This document shows positions 52,421 through 64,000 of a DNA stretch of 64,000 bases, in pieces. Position 1 is the first letter of the stretch. Every line of letters starts with the position of its first letter. The notes beneath the pieces were generated by a model that saw only the letters and a program-made list of their open reading frames with translations, was not told where the DNA came from and made no database searches. Source of the stretch: Hippophae tibetana (lineage: Eukaryota > Streptophyta > Magnoliopsida > Rosales > Elaeagnaceae). The DNA lies in NCBI GenBank assembly GCA_037013495.1, contig CM072806.1:992001-1056000 (forward strand), written 5' to 3'. The position numbers and the translations under genes are program-made.

Positions 52421-55400
52421 ATGGAGCAGCTTGTCAACTTTATCATTCGCCCTCCCAGGTATTATACTCTTCAGACTTCAAGCCTCTTTATTTAGAGAAT
52501 TTTGAAGTGGGTTTTTAATTCTTGATCTGGTTGTTTGTTGGGTCAAGGTGGAATTAAATTAGGATTCTTAGTATTCTAAATTAAAGTAATGATTTTCTTT
52601 CAGATTTTCTTGATCAAATTCTTTATTTTAGTTCCTTTTAATTCTTGATCTGGTTGTTTATGTTACTACGATCATTGTTTTCTTTGAAAGAAGCAGACTA
52701 ATAATATAGCATTTGGTTGAGTTCGAATCGTGCCTAATGGACTTCACTTCTTTTCTTCCTATGACCGTTATGTGGAACCCGATTTATAATTTGCTCGGAT
52801 TTCAGTCCCCCTTTTAATACATTCATTGATATTTTTCAATAGAAAACTGTCTTTGTGTTAATTAATTGGTTGGTATGCTTTCTTCAAGATTTAATTTAAT
52901 TTGGTAAGTTTGTTGATTTATTTTTCCAGATTGGAATCTAAACCATTAACTTTAGTTTAATGAGTTGAATAAGTTATGAATTTATCTATGTTGGTGCTGC
53001 AGGGCTGAGTATGACCCCAAAAATGATTTATTGGACGAAGAGTTCGTGTTGAAAGGCAAATGGTATCAAAGAAAGGATGTGGAGGTAAGTTCCCAAATTA
53101 AAAGTAAAATGATTGGTTCTGTGGTGTTTTGGATTTATATTTTTTCATTTCATTTTGTAGTATGGTCTGCTTTTGTGCTCAAACTTTGAAAACATTGGCC
53201 ACGGGTGTATTTCTCCTGCATAACCTTCACTGAACATTGATACATGAAGTTAAAAATTCTTTAAAGATATTCTATGAGCATATGATGGCCTTTTCTTTCT
53301 TCAACCAGTTGTATCACATGAGAATCTTTTAATTCTTACGTGCAATCTTGAAATATGGTTTATGTTCAATATGATTTCATCTTGTAGATGCACCTTCTAT
53401 AATGTGTTCTACTTAACCTACTGTATAGTTGGAGAATGTGGATGAGAGGGAAGACGTTCAACATTAGACTAGTAGTCTACCTAAATAAATAAGTCTGTGC
53501 AAACTTTATATTTTGAGGAAAAGAGCAACACTTGATAGTTTATAATATAAAACATCGTAGAATCTTCTAGCAGTTATGTTTGTTGCATCTTATTCCAAGG
53601 TCAACAGAACTCTCATCAGGTAACACCCACAGCCTCCTCCAAAAGTGCTAGCTGAACTTGCCTTTGGATTCCTAGGCCATTAAGTAATGCAAAATCAATG
53701 TTGTGCACTTCACCTAGATTATCATGCTTGAATTATTCCCCCCTCTTTAGGTATTATTTGTATGTCTGGTCTGTGTACACTGTACGTGTGGCATGTGGTA
53801 TATTTACGAAAACAAGAATGACAGCGTACAAAGGGTTGTTGTACATCAGTTGTGCACTTCACCTAGACTATCATGCTTGAATTATTCCCCCCTCTTTAGG
53901 TATTATTTGTATGTCTGGTCTGTGTAAACTGTACATGTGGCATGTAATATATTTACGAAAAAAAGAATGACAGCGTACAAAAAAAGGTTCACATAACTGC
54001 AGTGACAATGCAATGATTGACCTTTTACTTAAAAAAAATATTTTCCATGTTTAGAGGGAACTATCTTACCTAGGTTTTAAGAAGCATAGAAGAATTGTTA
54101 AAGAGTTAACCGGAAAGCCATTGAACATTGTAGTGGCTAGTGATATTTTAGTGTGTGAATTCTATGTAAGGTAGACTTCTGCTCTATATTTTAGGCTTTA
54201 GTGTACAATTCAAAGCTGCTTTGTCACTGAATTAATATTTTCTTATCTTTTCTGCTATCTTTCAGGTTATTTATTTAGTGAAAATTTTATCATACCACTT
54301 AAAAACCTGATATTGCCAAATGATAGTCAACTTCTGTGAAAATGGCTATGAATGTCTGCAGGTTAAAAATAGTCGGGGAGATGCCCTTCAGTGTAGTCAT
54401 TATGTACCCATTGTTAGTCCTGGAGGGAAGCCACTGCCTTGTGTGATATATTGCCATGGAAACAGGTAATGCCATGGCTTAGTGGTTGTGATCGGTTATA
54501 ATTAATGTGCTTGTGGTGGGTTTTGTGATGACTTTTGGTATAACAATAATATATTTCTTTTCACACCACGAAGTCATCTTCATAATCACCTTTTTGGTAA
54601 TTTTATTGCAGTCGTGCAGGCACTAATGAAACCGATTTTTAAATGCATTTATCTTTATCATGACTTTGCATTGCTTGAGCCTTTTCTAATACTGTCCATA
54701 AAAAGGTTCTACATACTTTATAGCAACTTCGTGTACAAACACATTGCTGCTCTCTGTCATGTTTATTAAGTGATCCCCATTTGCCTGTGCTCTTCAATGA
54801 TGTTCCCTGTCACTGTCAGACTCGGAATATGCTGTCATACACATATCTTCTCTCTTTGCACATAGACTTCAAATTTTCATTACTTTAAAATGAAGCTTTA
54901 TGCCTATGCTCATTTTATGGAGACTTTAATTTACTGATTGCGGTGCACGTTGACAGTGGATGCAGGGCTGATGCTAGTGAAGCAGCTATCATTCTGCTGC
55001 CTTCAAATATTACCGTTTTTGCTCTTGACTTCTCAGGATCTGGACTCTCTGGAGGAGAGCATGTCACTCTGGGGTGGAATGAAGTAAGTGGTAACTGTTT
55101 AAAATCATTACCTCATGGAATTCTCTGTTATCCAAATTTTTTTCATTTTGTGTGATGAGAAACCACCAATGATTAATGTAATGGATGGAAGTATTAGTTT
55201 ATAGTTAAGTACATAAGTTGAATACCTGGTTAAGACAAAATATAACCCTGCTTTCGTCATATTGAGAAACGTCTCCCTCTCTCAATACATAACTTTAAGG
55301 TAGATTAATGATTATTGGGTGCCGTACTGCTTGAACTCTGTTCCATGTGGAACATGGTAGCATGCTAAACACGGTGTCCTCACCAATAGAATACTTACAG

Positions 55401-58400
55401 ACAATGAATCAGAGGCTGCTGCAATTAATGTATTTCCTCTTTTTTCTGATGTCATTTGTTGGTATAATCTTAACTATAAAAGTCTGTCATCTGGAAATCT
55501 GTTTGGTATGTCCATTCAGTTTTGTCATAAGGTACAAAGGAGGGTACTCTATTCTAATTCATCTTTGCAAGTTTGCATTCCATTCTTTCTGTCTTATTAA
55601 ACATGTGTATGTATAAAAGAAGGCTTGATAAATCCTTAATCAATAAAAGCATTGAAAATCCAACTTAGCTTCATATGCAATCAATAACTTCTTTTTTTTA
55701 TGTTGGTCCCTTTAAATTCATTGTGAATTTCTGTCTCACATTCTTTGCTTATTTTCTATAGAAAGATGATCTCAAGGCCGTGGTTGATTATTTACGAGCA
55801 GATGGAAATGTCTCTTTGATAGGCTTATGGGGTCGTTCAATGGGTGCAGTCACTAGGTTTTGTTTGTTCACCAGCTATTTTTGTCTGAGTTTGTAAATAT
55901 AGGATGCCGGTCATATACATCTTTTGGCTTTAATGATGCTTTTCTTATCCACACAGCCTTATGTATGGGGCCGAGGATCCTTCTGTTGCTGGAATTGTTC
56001 TAGACAGTCCATTTTCTGATTTGGTTGACTTAATGATGGAACTTGTGGATACATACAAAGTTCGCTTACCGAAGTTCACTGTAAGTATGCTAACTTAATA
56101 AAAATTCCACATTCTTCCATGTCTTGAGGCTGAAGGCTAAAGCTTATCTCTTCACATTCAGTTAAAATATGTTTTTGGTTTGAATCATGTTGTATGATTT
56201 TTTCTTAGGTCAAGGGCATCATTAGTTCCTTACTTATGACCAGTGGAGCACTTTAGTCTCTTACTTTTCAAATGGAGCACTTTACTCCCTTTTTTGTTAG
56301 AGCACATAAATCCAAAGTTGGCTATTGAAAAAAAAATGGAAAAAGATTCATGTCTAACCCCCTCTCTCTATTTTCTTCATCCAACAAGAGGCTGAAATTT
56401 TGTTTTTCATTATTCCTACAAACATACTCGTCTCTCTTTCCTTATAAAATGCTTCACTGTGAACTGATCTTCTAGAAACAAGTAAATATTCAAATCGTAT
56501 TTTATTTGACAAAAGGGCAAGCAAAGTATTATGAAAATTTAATCACAAAAAATACCATCAAAATCCCAGTTTAATTTGGGGATTAGGGTTTGTAGTTTGC
56601 TTGATTTAAGGATATGGTATTTGGTTTAGTGTTAGTTTTTGGGTTTCCTTGGTGGTTTGTGGGCTGGTGAATATGGCTGAAGAAGATGGGGGGATTTGGG
56701 GTTTGTTAGCCGGTGAAGATGGGGGGAATTGGATTAGACATTTGGCAGGTGATTTTAACTTCGTATTTTTTTATTTATATTTAAATAAGCTGTTATTTGT
56801 TTTAGTTTTTAATACTAAGCTTATTTTTAGTCTCATTTTAATCTTGAAAATTAAGTCAAGTGAGCTGGACATAATTTTTTTTCACATTTTTAGTTGGTAG
56901 TCAATTTAGGATTTATGTGCCCTCACCTTGAACAAGAAAGGAACTAAAATGCTCTACTTAAGAAGTAAGAGACTAAAGTGTTCCACTAATCATAAGTGAT
57001 AAGTGGTGCCTTTTACTCTTTTTCCTTTGGTCAATTCCGTTTTCTCTTGTCATGGATTTTGGCGTAGAAGCTTGAAGAGGGAGGGGATGAAAAAAATTCC
57101 CTCTAGATAAAGGATGGACTCATCTGTTCTAACCCAGAATTTGATAAAAATATGGGGAGAAAACTCAAACTTACAAAAAAAGCAATAATCATAATCTGCC
57201 TCACACTAGCCTCTCCCTTCTTGTATAACTACTTTCAGTTACTCAAAACACCACGTTTTGAGTAACCAATTGTTACCTCATGCTAAAAGAAACATGCTGG
57301 CCTCTAGAAAAAACGACAAGAAGAAAATAAAGAAACAGCAATAAAACTTACTCAAACGACAATAATATAAGATAGACTTGAAAGAGTAAAAGACTAGTAT
57401 GCCCCTGGATCAGATTTTTATCAAACTGGGAGTTAATATCTGTCGCTTAGAGATAAAAAAAGTATACCGTGGGTTTTGACAATCATCCATTCCATTTATT
57501 GAATGGAAACTTGAGATCATCCGGACACTAGTTATTCTAGATTCAAAAATTAATGTGATGATTGGTGTTAACCTTGAAATTATTTCCCTTTTGCAAAGGA
57601 TAGGATCATTCTTTACCTGTGGACTGTAGTTTATGTTTATGTAATATAGAAGTTTAGGTTTTCACGTTTTAGTTAGGGTTGGTAAAACTCCATTCATCAT
57701 TTCCATCTTAATTATTGAATTTGTTAGAGTGGTTTCTATAGTACTGCTTTTAACTAAAAGGTGTGAGTTACACTTGAAAGTTGATGCTGGGGAAATCGTT
57801 TCAAATTGGCACTGAGTTCAGGTTTTTTTTCCTTTTTGTTTTTGGTTTTTTGGATGGGTGGTGTTGGGGCGATGCGGGGGGGATATAATGAAAATTTTAT
57901 CTGGTTCATAATAAAATATGATATTCTCAAAAGACTTTCATATCATTATGATTTTCTTTCTTTTTTTCCCTTTTTTGTTTAGATTTGCTAGCCTCAGAGT
58001 TAATGTCTTCTTGAATTTTCTTCCATTCTTCTGTTCTTTTATTGGTTATTGAAACTTTTTTCTTATTCACTAGATCTGGAATTGAAGCATTTAGCATGGC
58101 TTATTTAGTAAATTTTAGTGAAATTTGATGTGCATAACTATGGTGTGCCTTTGATCATTTGAGACTATCTGTCTATATACACGTCTTTTATGGTGATCAC
58201 ATACTGCATTGCACATTTTCTTTCCATTTAAGAGTGGTCGTGAGTCTATTTTGATGCAGAAGTATCTTTAGAGAAGTCCTAATTGTTATATGTTTTCCTT
58301 TGATTGTCATTTCTAAGCATTTTTTCCGTTTATGTTTTTATTATTTCCTTAAAGTGCATGTAGGCTAGTGGCTGTTTTGGCATTATTAGTTACCTGGCAA

Positions 58401-61400
58401 TAGTTAGTTATCTTTGCCAGCATCTTTCGTGCGTGAGGGCTGCTGTACTGGTATAGATAGTGCACAATAGTGTTAGTTTCTTTTACGTTTTTGCATTTTG
58501 GAGTCTTGTACTGCAGTACTCTCAGAGAATTGTCTTGTTCCTTTGAATTAATACTAAGAAGAACAATGATAAAAAAAATTTCTGCCCTCAGAAGCTTCAT
58601 TGATTCAGAGTTATCTTCCCTGCATCATATTTTATTTGGTTTCTACTATATAGATCATGCGAATATGTGAACACTCACAACTATTTGGCCATAGAAGCTG
58701 ACTTGATTGTTTTTCTTGTTCTAGGTGAAGTTTGCAATTCAGTACATGCGAAGAACTATCCAGAAGAAGGCAAAATTTGACATATCAGAACTAAACACAA
58801 TTAAGGTTTGCTCCCATTAATAACTATTTTCTAACTTCAGGTTAAATAATTTGCTGTCTGCTTAGAATAAAGGCAAAAACAAGAAAAAATATACTTTTTT
58901 TATGATCTTGATCTTGCATATACAAGTGAAAAGCTCATTGGATGCCAAGTTTATGGTTACTATCTACGATTAAATCATCTGTATATTTTTATAACTTTTT
59001 GACTTGGTCAAAGGCTTCAAGTCATTTTCAATAATAGTTGTCAGCATGCATTCTACTAAAAAGAAAAAGTACATTTATGATATAATATTTAAGTTTGCTA
59101 CTGTTGAAATTTTACTGTTGCTTCTTTTGAGTTATATATATATATATACCCATATATATATAGTTCATGAATTATGGGCATGCATGAATATGTAGATGGA
59201 AATTTGCTACATGCTTTTGCTGCTATGCAGCAAACGGATGGAAATAAACTACGCAAGAAAAACGAAATGGAGTTTTTGTCTTGTTGAGTGTGTTTGTGTT
59301 TATGGTTTTCTAAATTGTTCGGAAATGCTATTACATAACCTTTGATTTTCTTATTTACACACGTAACACATACTTATGAAGCCAAATATTTTCTATTGCA
59401 GGTGGCAAAATCTTGCTTTGTTCCAGCTCTATTTGGGCATGCCACTGATGATGATTTTATACATCCTCATCATTCAGATCGTATATATGATGTTTACGTG
59501 GTAAATATCCTCAATGCTGTAATATATTATTCTCCTAATTATCCAGAGATTTATCTGTTAATCTTCCTTTGAATGCAATTATGTTATGTTGGGCTTGTAT
59601 TACATATTCTTGCAGGGAGACAAAAATATTATCAAATTTGAGGGAGATCACAACTCTCCACGTCCTCAATTCTACTTTGATTCTATAAACATATTTTTCC
59701 ATAATGTCTTGCAACCTCCAGAAGATGAGACTGAGGGAACGATGTTTGACACTATGCATGATTTTGGGAAGGTAAGTTAAGCTAAAGTGCTCCTGGTTGT
59801 AAGTTCAGAGTTTATTAAAACTACCTGCTTCCATATTAAATACCTTCTCAATGATTGACTGTTTTTCAGGCAGATTGGAGGTCACTCCATTCAGATTATG
59901 ACCATGGATTATCAACTGTATCTAGAGGTGTGTACCATTCACCTCATTGTCTGTTCAAGAGATTTTGTGTACGTAGGAATCCTTTCTTACTCAATCTTCC
60001 TATTTTTTTTACATTACTGACAGGGCCAGCAACTAGCAGCACACAAGATGCCATTAATCAACTCCGTTCAAGAAGACCGATGAGTCGAACAGAGGTTAGT
60101 AGTGGTTTGCTTCTTATTGTGTTTGCTTATATACCAAAACGGTTTGTGGTCCAACTCCATGGCACTTTCTCAAAACAACTTATTTTTTTAATGGGAGCAT
60201 GGAATTTATTATCACATGTAAGAGTATATAATCCTATGTTGAATGCTTTAAGGGTAAAAACAGATTTTTAATCTCTCTTCATTTACATACACTTAGTATT
60301 ATGAGGTGAGTTATAGCTCAACTGATCTCATTTAAATTTCATGTAAGTTGAGTTCCATATTACTTTCAAATGAGTTGGACTGAATAGCTCACTAGTTATC
60401 TTTTTTATAATTTTGTAAAATATATAGAAGAAGAAAAAAATTAAAATACTATCTTTGAGTGTTTTTCATAGTGTCATTATGATTATTTTTTGACAAAGAC
60501 ATTTTTTAAATGAGCTTACGAACCATTGATGAGTTAGGTGAGTTAACTCATATGAACTCATGAGATAGGTAAGTTGAGCTTTTTTAGAGGTTCAGTTCAT
60601 CGATGTTAAATGAGCTAAGCTGAGTTAAGCTATTCGTTTGACTCCACTACTTCATCCCCTCCACCCCTACCCATCCATGTCGTGGCCTTTTCTTACTTCT
60701 GGAGAGGGACCATGGTCAATAATGCAATGTATTTATCTTTATTTTCCAGCTGAATTACTAAAATACCTTTGTTAATGTATTCATTGTTTCTTTCATTCTC
60801 TCTTAGGTGCCTTCCGGTATCCCAGCTAATCAATCTGAATCTAAGGTATCCCATATATCTCTCATTTGATGGTTTATTAATCTCAAAATTTTCCATTATA
60901 TGAATTTGATGAATCAAATCATAACACATACTTGACCTGCAAAAACTCTGTTCCTATTCAAATAATTAATAAAATGACATTATTTACCAAGACTATCAAT
61001 TTGGTCGAACTTTGGTGCATTGACACACCTAATGAGTTTGATGTGTCTTCAAATATGGGTTGTCTGTATATTATATTTTATGTGTTTTCTTCGCTGTGAA
61101 GAAAAATAATAATTAATATGCGAGGTTGTAGAATTTGGGCTGAACTAAATGCTTCAAAGCTCAAACTTAACATTGAGCATTAAGGGTGAGCTTGTTTCAC
61201 TTGACTTTCATAAACCTATCAAATCTCAAATGTAGTTTATAACAGTAAATTAAGTTCTCAATCATCAAAGATGTATTGTTTATATTTGCTTAAGATAATA
61301 TAAATACAATGGGAAAAGGGTTGGATTAGTTCAGTAATTATTGCAAAATATATATTTTAGTCTTGTAATTATTAGGTTGGGTTGACTGGGTCCCATATTT

Positions 61401-62254
61401 GCGGTTTGTGTGCAATACTGCAATCATCTGGTTACATCATGGACTAACTTAGTGTTGAACATGATTCTGCAGGATGGAAAATTGGATGTCGATCTTTGCT
61501 CTTCATCTTCCGATATGATTAGCTTTGACTTCTCAAATGGTGATCCATGTGGACCTCATGTTCCAGCCTCACTGGATGATGATCAATACATAGAATACCC
61601 ACTTGGTGACTTGGCAGGTTTTCCGAGTGACTTGGAGGAGGAAGAACAGGTGAGTTGTGATGTTTTTTACTATTTGGTTTTTCCGGGTATTTGTTTCAAC
61701 CGGTTTCTATTTTGTAGATGCTCATGGAAGCAATGATTTTGTCCCTAAAAGACATGGAAATGAAACAGCCAGACCATCCTGTAGAAGAGCAAGGTCTAGG
61801 TGTTAGCCCTGATTTTTCGACTGCTGAAAAGAAAGATGACCTTTCAGATGCTGCTGTTTCTTCTGCAGCATGGCATGAGCCCTTGAAGACAGAATCTCTT
61901 TCCACTTCAGGTGAGCAATTGGGCTTGTTGCTGTTGGAGTCTCCAGAATCTGTTTCTACTTCAGTAACCGAGCCTCGTGATTCAGAACCAAAGCATCTGA
62001 CTTCGAATAAAAGGGAGCTTCCATCTGCAGGGCCTCCCGAGGATGCTTCTCAGTCTGTTCCAGAATCTGGAAGCACTGGACTATCTTCAAATGATTGTGA
62101 TGAACCAACAAGTACACAAAACACATTAGAAACTGACTTGTCAGCCAATACAAGAGCCACACTAACCACAGAAAGAAATCCAGCAAGCCATGGCATGGAT
62201 GGTTTAATGCGCCGTTGGGATTTCAACTTCTTTAGAAACAATCAGAATCGGTAG
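52421..62254 (+). CDS. Plant alpha/beta hydrolase (At4g14290/At3g23540-like) with C-terminal ubiquitin-interacting motif
   Basis: Fourteen exons: 52421-52458, 53003-53084, 54362-54465, 54957-55083, 55762-55856, 55957-56080, 58725-58805, 59402-59500, 59616-59771, 59870-59927, 60024-60094, 60807-60845, 61473-61649 and 61718-62254 (TAG). All phases fit, giving 595 residues. The first 300 or so residues are an alpha/beta hydrolase fold: YCHGNSGCRADA oxyanion region, nucleophile Ser143 in GRSMG, acid in ATDDD (233-235) and His262 in GDHN. The low-complexity C-terminal third holds EEEEQMLMEAMILSLKDME (413-431), which fits a ubiquitin-interacting motif (acidic run, A422, S426, D429). Substrate is unknown; it resembles the S33 peptidase/BEM46 lipase group. 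The start gives MEQLVNFIIRPPRAEYDP, the conserved family start. Confidence 0.92.
53701..53984. repeat. Tandem duplication, 149-bp unit, in intron 2 of the hydrolase gene
   Basis: TTGTGCACTTCACCTAGA starts at 53701 and again at 53850. The two copies stay nearly identical for about 135 bp, through CCCCCCTCTTTAGG and GAATGACAGCGTACAAA. Confidence 0.95.
56214..57010. mobile_element. Long-armed inverted-repeat transposon in intron 6 of the hydrolase gene
   Basis: The left arm (56214-56345) and right arm (about 56880-57010) are imperfect reverse complements over about 130 bp. For example CACTTTAGTCTCTTACTT (left) pairs with AAGTAAGAGACTAAAGTG (right), and GCACATAAATCC with GGATTTATGTGC. The interior of about 530 bp has a GC-richer patch (56640-56750) with GAAGATGGGGGG repeats and no transposase. 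A MULE-like or MITE element is likely. No target duplication could be fixed. Confidence 0.75.
60310..60640. repeat. Dispersed repeat rich in GAGTTGAGCT-type motifs in intron 11 of the hydrolase gene
   Basis: GTGAGTTATAGCTCAACTGA, GAGTTGGACTGAATAGCTCA and GAGCTAAGCTGAGTTAAGCT recur within 330 bp. These GAGCT-type motifs are typical of a widespread plant intronic repeat. Ends not defined. Confidence 0.4.
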
Positions 62255-63171
62255 GATGGAATTGAATTGTCGAAATTATTGTTTTGTATCTAAAAGAAGT
62301 TTCAGAAAGTAATTTGTAAAATGCTTGACCTAGAATTGAAAAAGGAAAGGTGATTTGATTGTAACATAATTAGTACACATGTTTTCTTTTAATTACGAAT
62401 CTCTACTGCTTGCAAGAGGAGAATAATCTTTTTTGTTCTTGTTAAATGATCCATTTTTTCTCATGTTGTCTCGCAAAATAAGCACGTCTATTTGATGAGT
62501 TAAGGTGGTACTATAATTCATCAAAAATACATTAAAAAATACATATACATAGTAATTAATTTATTCTAATTCTCTCAAAGTTTGTGTATTTTTTTTTACT
62601 ATTTTTATTTGTTTTTAAAATCAAAATTTTGAAAGAAAAGAAGTTTGATTTTAAAAACAAATAAAAATAGAAAAAAATAAAAGAAAAAATAATAAAAATA
62701 TTATTCTTAAAATTTGTAACTAAAAAAATATTCTTTTATGTTCACTATAAATATTTTTACTATTAAAAAAATCAATTAAAATCTGTTTAATATTATTAAG
62801 GTGTTATTTTTATTGTTATAAGTTTTAAAGATGTATTTTTGTAATTTGACAATATAATAATGAGCATTTTTTGATAGAATACTGTTGTTTTCTGTTCATA
62901 CATATTGTGAATTTCACTTTTACAATTTTGTTGGGAGCTTTTGATGCTGATAGAGAGTTGTATTGTTGCGTGTCAATTAGTACATGCCCAGAAAGTTTAG
63001 TGCCAAAATAATTATTACAACTCAGATACACATGCATATTTATTAATTGCAGAAAAAGAATATCCTCAATTAACGGAAGCATATTTACACCTTAAGTTTA
63101 TTTATTTATTTATTTTCACTTTCTTGGCATTCTTAAGTTCTTTTTAGGACACCTGATAGCAATTTTCCTTT
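62255..63171. other. Spacer between convergent hydrolase and ARM-repeat-like genes
   Basis: Contains both 3' UTRs. It is AT-rich, with a striking hairpin at 62591-62678 described separately. No further gene is supported. Confidence 0.55.
62591..62678. repeat. Perfect 27-bp inverted repeat (hairpin) between convergent genes
   Basis: The left arm 62599-62625 and right arm 62644-62670 (TTTGATTTTAAAAACAAATA and the following seven bases) are exact reverse complements. An 18-bp loop separates them, and outer T and A runs extend the pairing with one mismatch. Although AT-rich, an exact 27-bp match is unlikely by chance. Confidence 0.9.
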
Positions 63172-63597
63172 TTACTCATTTACAAGTAGTTCCAATGCAG
63201 TTTCTACGAGTGAGTGAATTGTTGTGCTATGTCTACTCATTCCAACTGTCCCAGAGAACATATTGAAGCTTTCAAGCTCGGCTGTGGTCTCTAAGACACC
63301 TTCCAGTTCCTTTTCTAACCCCAGCTCCTTGAAAATAGTAACATTTGATACTTTGTCTCTCATCATCCAAATTGCCAACTCTATGGCAAACCTCCTTATT
63401 CTAGGAACTTTTATATGTGGCTGTGGGTATGTTTTTAGAATTTCAACTAATGTATTTCCCAATTCTGCCTCAGTGATTCCGGCTCTCTCAAACATTAGGC
63501 TTGATTCTTTAGCAGTCATGAATTTGAAAACATATGCTGCTAGGCCAATCATTACTTCCTGTAGTTTGTTTCTCTCTGATATGATTGCTAGAAGAAC
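63172..63597 (-). CDS. ARM-repeat-like plant protein, last exon (5' part outside or unresolved)
   Basis: The minus-strand exon starts after an acceptor (GGCTCACAG at 63598) and runs in one frame to TAA at 63174-63172, giving 141 C-terminal residues. It reads VLLAIISERNKLQEVMIGLA, then helical ARM/HEAT-like sequence (GNTLVEILKTYPQPHIKVPR; FAIELAIWMMRD) and ends in HSTTIHSLVETALELLVNE. This agrees with remembered plant ARM-repeat superfamily proteins of the At4g14280/At3g06210 type, whose function is not established. No earlier exon was recognised up to 64000. Confidence 0.75.
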   Translation of the reverse strand, partial: VLLAIISERNKLQEVMIGLAAYVFKFMTAKESSLMFERAGITEAELGNTLVEILKTYPQPHIKVPRIRRFAIELAIWMMRDKVSNVTIFKELGLEKELEGVLETTAELESFNMFSGTVGMSRHSTTIHSLVETALELLVNE

Positions 63598-64000
63598 CTG
63601 TGAGCCAAAGATACAAAGAAATGGTTTAGAAGTTGATTAGTAGTCATCATAAATTTGATGAAAGGAAAAAATTTGAAGAAAAAAAAAATAAAAAAATTAG
63701 GGGGTCGTTGGTAATTTTGTGCTTTGGCAAGTTTGTCTTTTGGCATCTCTTCTTCAAGCCATAAATGTTGGGCCAACATGGACAAATTAGGATATTAAAC
63801 CAATATTGATTAGCATTGACTTTGAACAACACATTAGATGACGACGATACTAGTGGCATTAGACACGAATAGTTTTAAGGTGGTCAGTAACGTGGCAAAG
63901 AATGATCGCCACTATTAGTTCCATCATTCGAAGACTTGCTTGTTTATCTCTTTGAGATATTTCTAACGCCACCGGAATCGCTATTATGTTGTATGATGTG
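63598..64000 (-). other. Probable intron of the ARM-repeat-like gene
   Basis: No coding stretch that would join the exon at 63597 was seen. A long A run (63680-63696) lies in it. It is assumed to be intronic because the downstream exon opens with an acceptor site. Confidence 0.4.

Noticed and set aside
56649..56900. Open frame of 83 codons in hydrolase intron 6
   Set aside because: It sits inside the inverted-repeat element, starts in a GGGGGA repeat patch and is mostly hydrophobic low-complexity sequence; no transposase features.
56204..57020. A 9-bp target duplication for the hydrolase intron element
   Set aside because: Flanks TTCTTAGGTC and TTTTACTCTT do not match well at any offset tried, so no duplication is claimed.

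Overview
The window is nuclear DNA from a flowering plant, most likely a eudicot. The genes are split by many short GT-AG introns, the intergenic DNA is very AT-rich, a Ty1/Copia retrotransposon with an initiator-Met tRNA primer site is present, and the encoded proteins match plant families closely. The species cannot be fixed from sequence alone. All exon models were built by hand from splice sites and reading-frame continuity, with no transcript data.

Layout: (1) 232-5360 (+), the 3' part of a SAC3/GANP-type mRNA-export scaffold (SAC3B-like). (2) 8831-11831 (-), a myristoylation-type PP2C phosphatase, convergent with SAC3. (3) 12.5-26.4 kb, a long AT-rich spacer holding one damaged but complete-ended Copia element (18851-24334, target duplication TAAAT) and degraded repeats. 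(4) 26663-27727 (+), an intronless GT8 galacturonosyltransferase-like gene. (5) 28890-35551 (-), the mu subunit of adaptor complex AP-5, in eight exons. (6) 37075-41043 (-), an F-box/LRR protein of the FBL4 type, in eight exons. (7) 43973-46375 (+), cytosolic ribosomal protein uL3 (RPL3), divergent from FBL4. (8) 52421-62254 (+), a 14-exon alpha/beta hydrolase with a C-terminal ubiquitin-interacting motif. (9) 63172-63597 (-), the last exon of an ARM-repeat-like gene that runs off the right edge.

The genes are ordinary single-copy housekeeping types (mRNA export, phosphatase signalling, cell-wall glycosylation, endosomal sorting, SCF ubiquitination, translation) and form no obvious pathway. 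From memory, SAC3B, PP2C and GATL4 lie together in Arabidopsis (At3g06290, At3g06270, At3g06260), and the hydrolase and ARM-repeat genes are neighbours at At4g14290 and At4g14280. The window may therefore preserve one ancestral block that was split after genome duplication.

No new multi-gene system was found. The least expected content is non-coding. At least five elements with long inverted arms or hAT-like ends lie in or beside introns of housekeeping genes. An AT-rich dispersed repeat has four copies. A relic of an F-box-associated domain, a half tRNA-Cys, several recent tandem duplications (one abutting a splice acceptor) and a perfect 27-bp hairpin between two convergent genes are also present.
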